DNA of 7,392 bases from Oxalobacteraceae bacterium. Lineage in GTDB: Bacteria > Pseudomonadota > Gammaproteobacteria > Burkholderiales > Burkholderiaceae_D. The notes below the pieces were generated by a model. That model had not been told where the DNA came from, did no database searches, and saw only the letters and a list, made by a program, of their open reading frames with translations. Below, piece after piece: positions 5,950-7,392 of this stretch. The stretch's first letter is position 1. The number at the start of each line of letters is the position of its first letter. The translations under genes and the position numbers were made by a program. The stretch covers positions 1 to 7,392 of the forward strand of contig CANFGA010000142.1 in the NCBI GenBank assembly GCA_947446335.1, read 5' to 3'.

Positions 5950-7392
5950 ATGATCGATGAACATCAACCTCCGTTGCGCCATGCGCCGCATCCACCGCAT
6001 GTTTCAAGGCGGCGTCAGTGGCTGCCATCGCTGATCTGGCTCATTCCGATCGTGGCGGCGCTGGTCGGCGTTGCGCTGGTGGCGCGTATCCTGATCGAAC
6101 GCGGTCCCGAGATCGTGCTCACGTTCAATACCGCCGAGGGCCTGGAGGCAGGCAAGACGACGGTAAAGTACAAGGATGTACAGATCGGCATCGTCGACAG
6201 CCTGCGCCTGACGACGGATCTGTCGCACGTGCGTGTCACGGTCAAGCTGAACAAGGATGCGGCCGCCTTCACTGCCAAGGACACCCGCTATTGGGTGGTG
6301 CGTCCGCGCCTGGACACGTCCGGCATTTCCGGGCTGGGCACCTTGCTGTCGGGCGCCTACATCGGCGCCGACGCTGGGATCGAAGAGCAGGGCGCGACCG
6401 AATTTGCCGGCCTGGAAGTACCCCCGATTGTCACGCGCGCCGCATCCGGGCGCCAGTACTTGCTGCGCGCCAACAACATCGGTTCGCTCGATGTCGGTTC
6501 CCCGATCTATTTTCGGCGCATCAAGGTGGGGCAGGTCGCCGCTTATGAACTCGATGGCGATGGCCGCGGCGTCACGCTGCGCGTCTTCATCAATCAGCCT
6601 TACGAAAAATTTGTCGGCATCAACACCCGCTTCTGGCATGCCAGCGGTCTGGACATGCAGATCAATGCCAGCGGCATGACGCTGCGCACGCAATCGCTGG
6701 CCACCATTTTGCTGGGCGGCATCGCTTTCGGCCCGCCGGAGGACGAGGGCAATGGCGCGATCGCGGCGCAGGATGCCGCCTTCACGCTCGCGGCAGATGA
6801 GGCTATCGCGATGAAGCAGCCCGATGGCCCGTCGCAGATGGTGGTGCTGTATTTCGACCAATCGCTGCGCGGCTTGTCGAAGGGCGCGCCGGTCGATTTT
6901 CGCGGTGTCGTGATCGGTGAAGTGAAATCGATCGGCGTCGAGTTCGATCGCAAGAAGCGCGCGTTCCACATGCCGGTGCTGATGCAGATTTATCCCGATC
7001 GCTTGAGCCGGCGCGGTGCCGGCGAATTGAGCGAATCCGAATTCACCCAGCAGCAGCGCATTCAATTTTTGGTCGGCAAGGGTTTGCGCGCACAGTTGCG
7101 TACCGGCAGTTTGTTGACCGGCCAGATCTATGTCGCGCTCGACTTCTTTCCGAAGGCTGTGCCGGCAAAACTCGACTTCAAGACCATGCCATTCGAGCTG
7201 CCGACTGTCCCCAGCACGCTCGACGAGTTGCAATCGCAGGTGCAGGAAATTGCCAGCCGGATCAACAAGGTGCCGTTCGAGCAGATCGGTGCCGACTTGC
7301 TGACCACGCTGGCCACGCTGAACAAGACCTTGACCAGCGCCGAGCAACTCGCGGGCACGCTCAACAACGAGGTGTCGCCCGAAATCAGCGCC
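5950..7392 (+). CDS. pqiB: PqiB-like MCE-domain intermembrane transport protein (C-terminus cut by window edge)
   Basis: 481 residues are present and still open at the edge; E. coli PqiB has about 546. It has a His/Pro-rich cytoplasmic N-terminus (1–19), an R-R-R-Q-W boundary, and one membrane anchor at about 26–48. Three MCE domains follow: about 53–143 (with L-E-A-G-K-T-T-V-K-Y-K-D-V-Q-I-G), about 168–263 (L-D-V-G-S-P-I-Y-F-R-R-I-K-V-G) and about 298–401 (L-S-K-G-A-P-V-D-F-R-G-V-V-I-G, then G-S-L-L-T-G-Q-I-Y at about 388–396). From about 418 on, the helical region that builds the PqiB needle begins. Three domains fit PqiB; LetB/YebT has seven. PqiB is known to form hexameric tubes linking inner to outer membrane with PqiA and the lipoprotein PqiC. 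The gene starts one codon after the pqiA stop and in the same frame. pqiC would be expected just downstream. Confidence 0.95.
   Translation, partial: MIDEHQPPLRHAPHPPHVSRRRQWLPSLIWLIPIVAALVGVALVARILIERGPEIVLTFNTAEGLEAGKTTVKYKDVQIGIVDSLRLTTDLSHVRVTVKLNKDAAAFTAKDTRYWVVRPRLDTSGISGLGTLLSGAYIGADAGIEEQGATEFAGLEVPPIVTRAASGRQYLLRANNIGSLDVGSPIYFRRIKVGQVAAYELDGDGRGVTLRVFINQPYEKFVGINTRFWHASGLDMQINASGMTLRTQSLATILLGGIAFGPPEDEGNGAIAAQDAAFTLAADEAIAMKQPDGPSQMVVLYFDQSLRGLSKGAPVDFRGVVIGEVKSIGVEFDRKKRAFHMPVLMQIYPDRLSRRGAGELSESEFTQQQRIQFLVGKGLRAQLRTGSLLTGQIYVALDFFPKAVPAKLDFKTMPFELPTVPSTLDELQSQVQEIASRINKVPFEQIGADLLTTLATLNKTLTSAEQLAGTLNNEVSPEISA

Noticed and set aside
6004..7347. 447-codon open frame on the minus strand, antisense to pqiB
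   Set aside because: It lies wholly inside a clear three-MCE-domain PqiB frame, has low-complexity Gln/Arg/Ala-rich composition, and shows no domain. Long antisense frames are common opposite strongly biased GC-rich genes.

Overview
The window reads as chromosomal DNA of a betaproteobacterium. Moderately GC-rich codon use, the folD–prlC pairing and the style of the Pqi proteins point to Burkholderiales, and Oxalobacteraceae-like relatives are plausible. That placement is inference from sequence style; no marker gene is present. I see no tRNA, rRNA, CRISPR array, insertion sequence or phage gene, and no gap between genes exceeds about 160 bases.

Left part (1–3790, all on the minus strand). 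Read in the direction of transcription, the genes are: an outer-membrane-type protein with an internal tandem duplication (2723–3790); folD, the bifunctional methylene-tetrahydrofolate dehydrogenase/cyclohydrolase (1735–2589); and prlC/opdA, an M3 zinc oligopeptidase whose C-terminus runs off the left edge (1–1680). folD and prlC are 54 bases apart with no convincing terminator between them and probably share a transcript. A TATAAT hexamer lies just upstream of folD.

Middle (3791–3950). A 160-base divergent intergenic region separates the barrel gene from a TetR-family repressor gene. It contains a perfect 9-3-9 inverted repeat (3900–3920) between plausible -35 and -10 boxes, which is a strong candidate for the repressor's own operator.

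Right part (3951–7392, all on the plus strand). This is a compact operon: tetR – pqiA (first half) – pqiA (second half) – pqiB (C-terminus off the right edge). The first two junctions are 4-base ATGA stop/start overlaps. The third has a decoy ATGA, and the true pqiB start lies in frame with the preceding gene, one codon after its stop. PqiA-family proteins are inner-membrane proteins with zinc-ribbon-like CxxC pairs. PqiB is an MCE-domain protein, here with three MCE domains, that forms a periplasm-spanning conduit for lipids between inner and outer membranes. The PqiC outer-membrane lipoprotein would be expected just beyond the right edge. The operon therefore looks like an envelope lipid-transport system under the control of its own co-translated TetR repressor.

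The most interesting points are the TetR operator and its coupling to the split PqiA system, a 9-bp minisatellite encoding a V-[GD]-x tripeptide tail in the first PqiA, the in-frame pqiA/pqiB stop junction, and the duplicated beta-barrel protein. I found nothing that can honestly be called an entirely new system.
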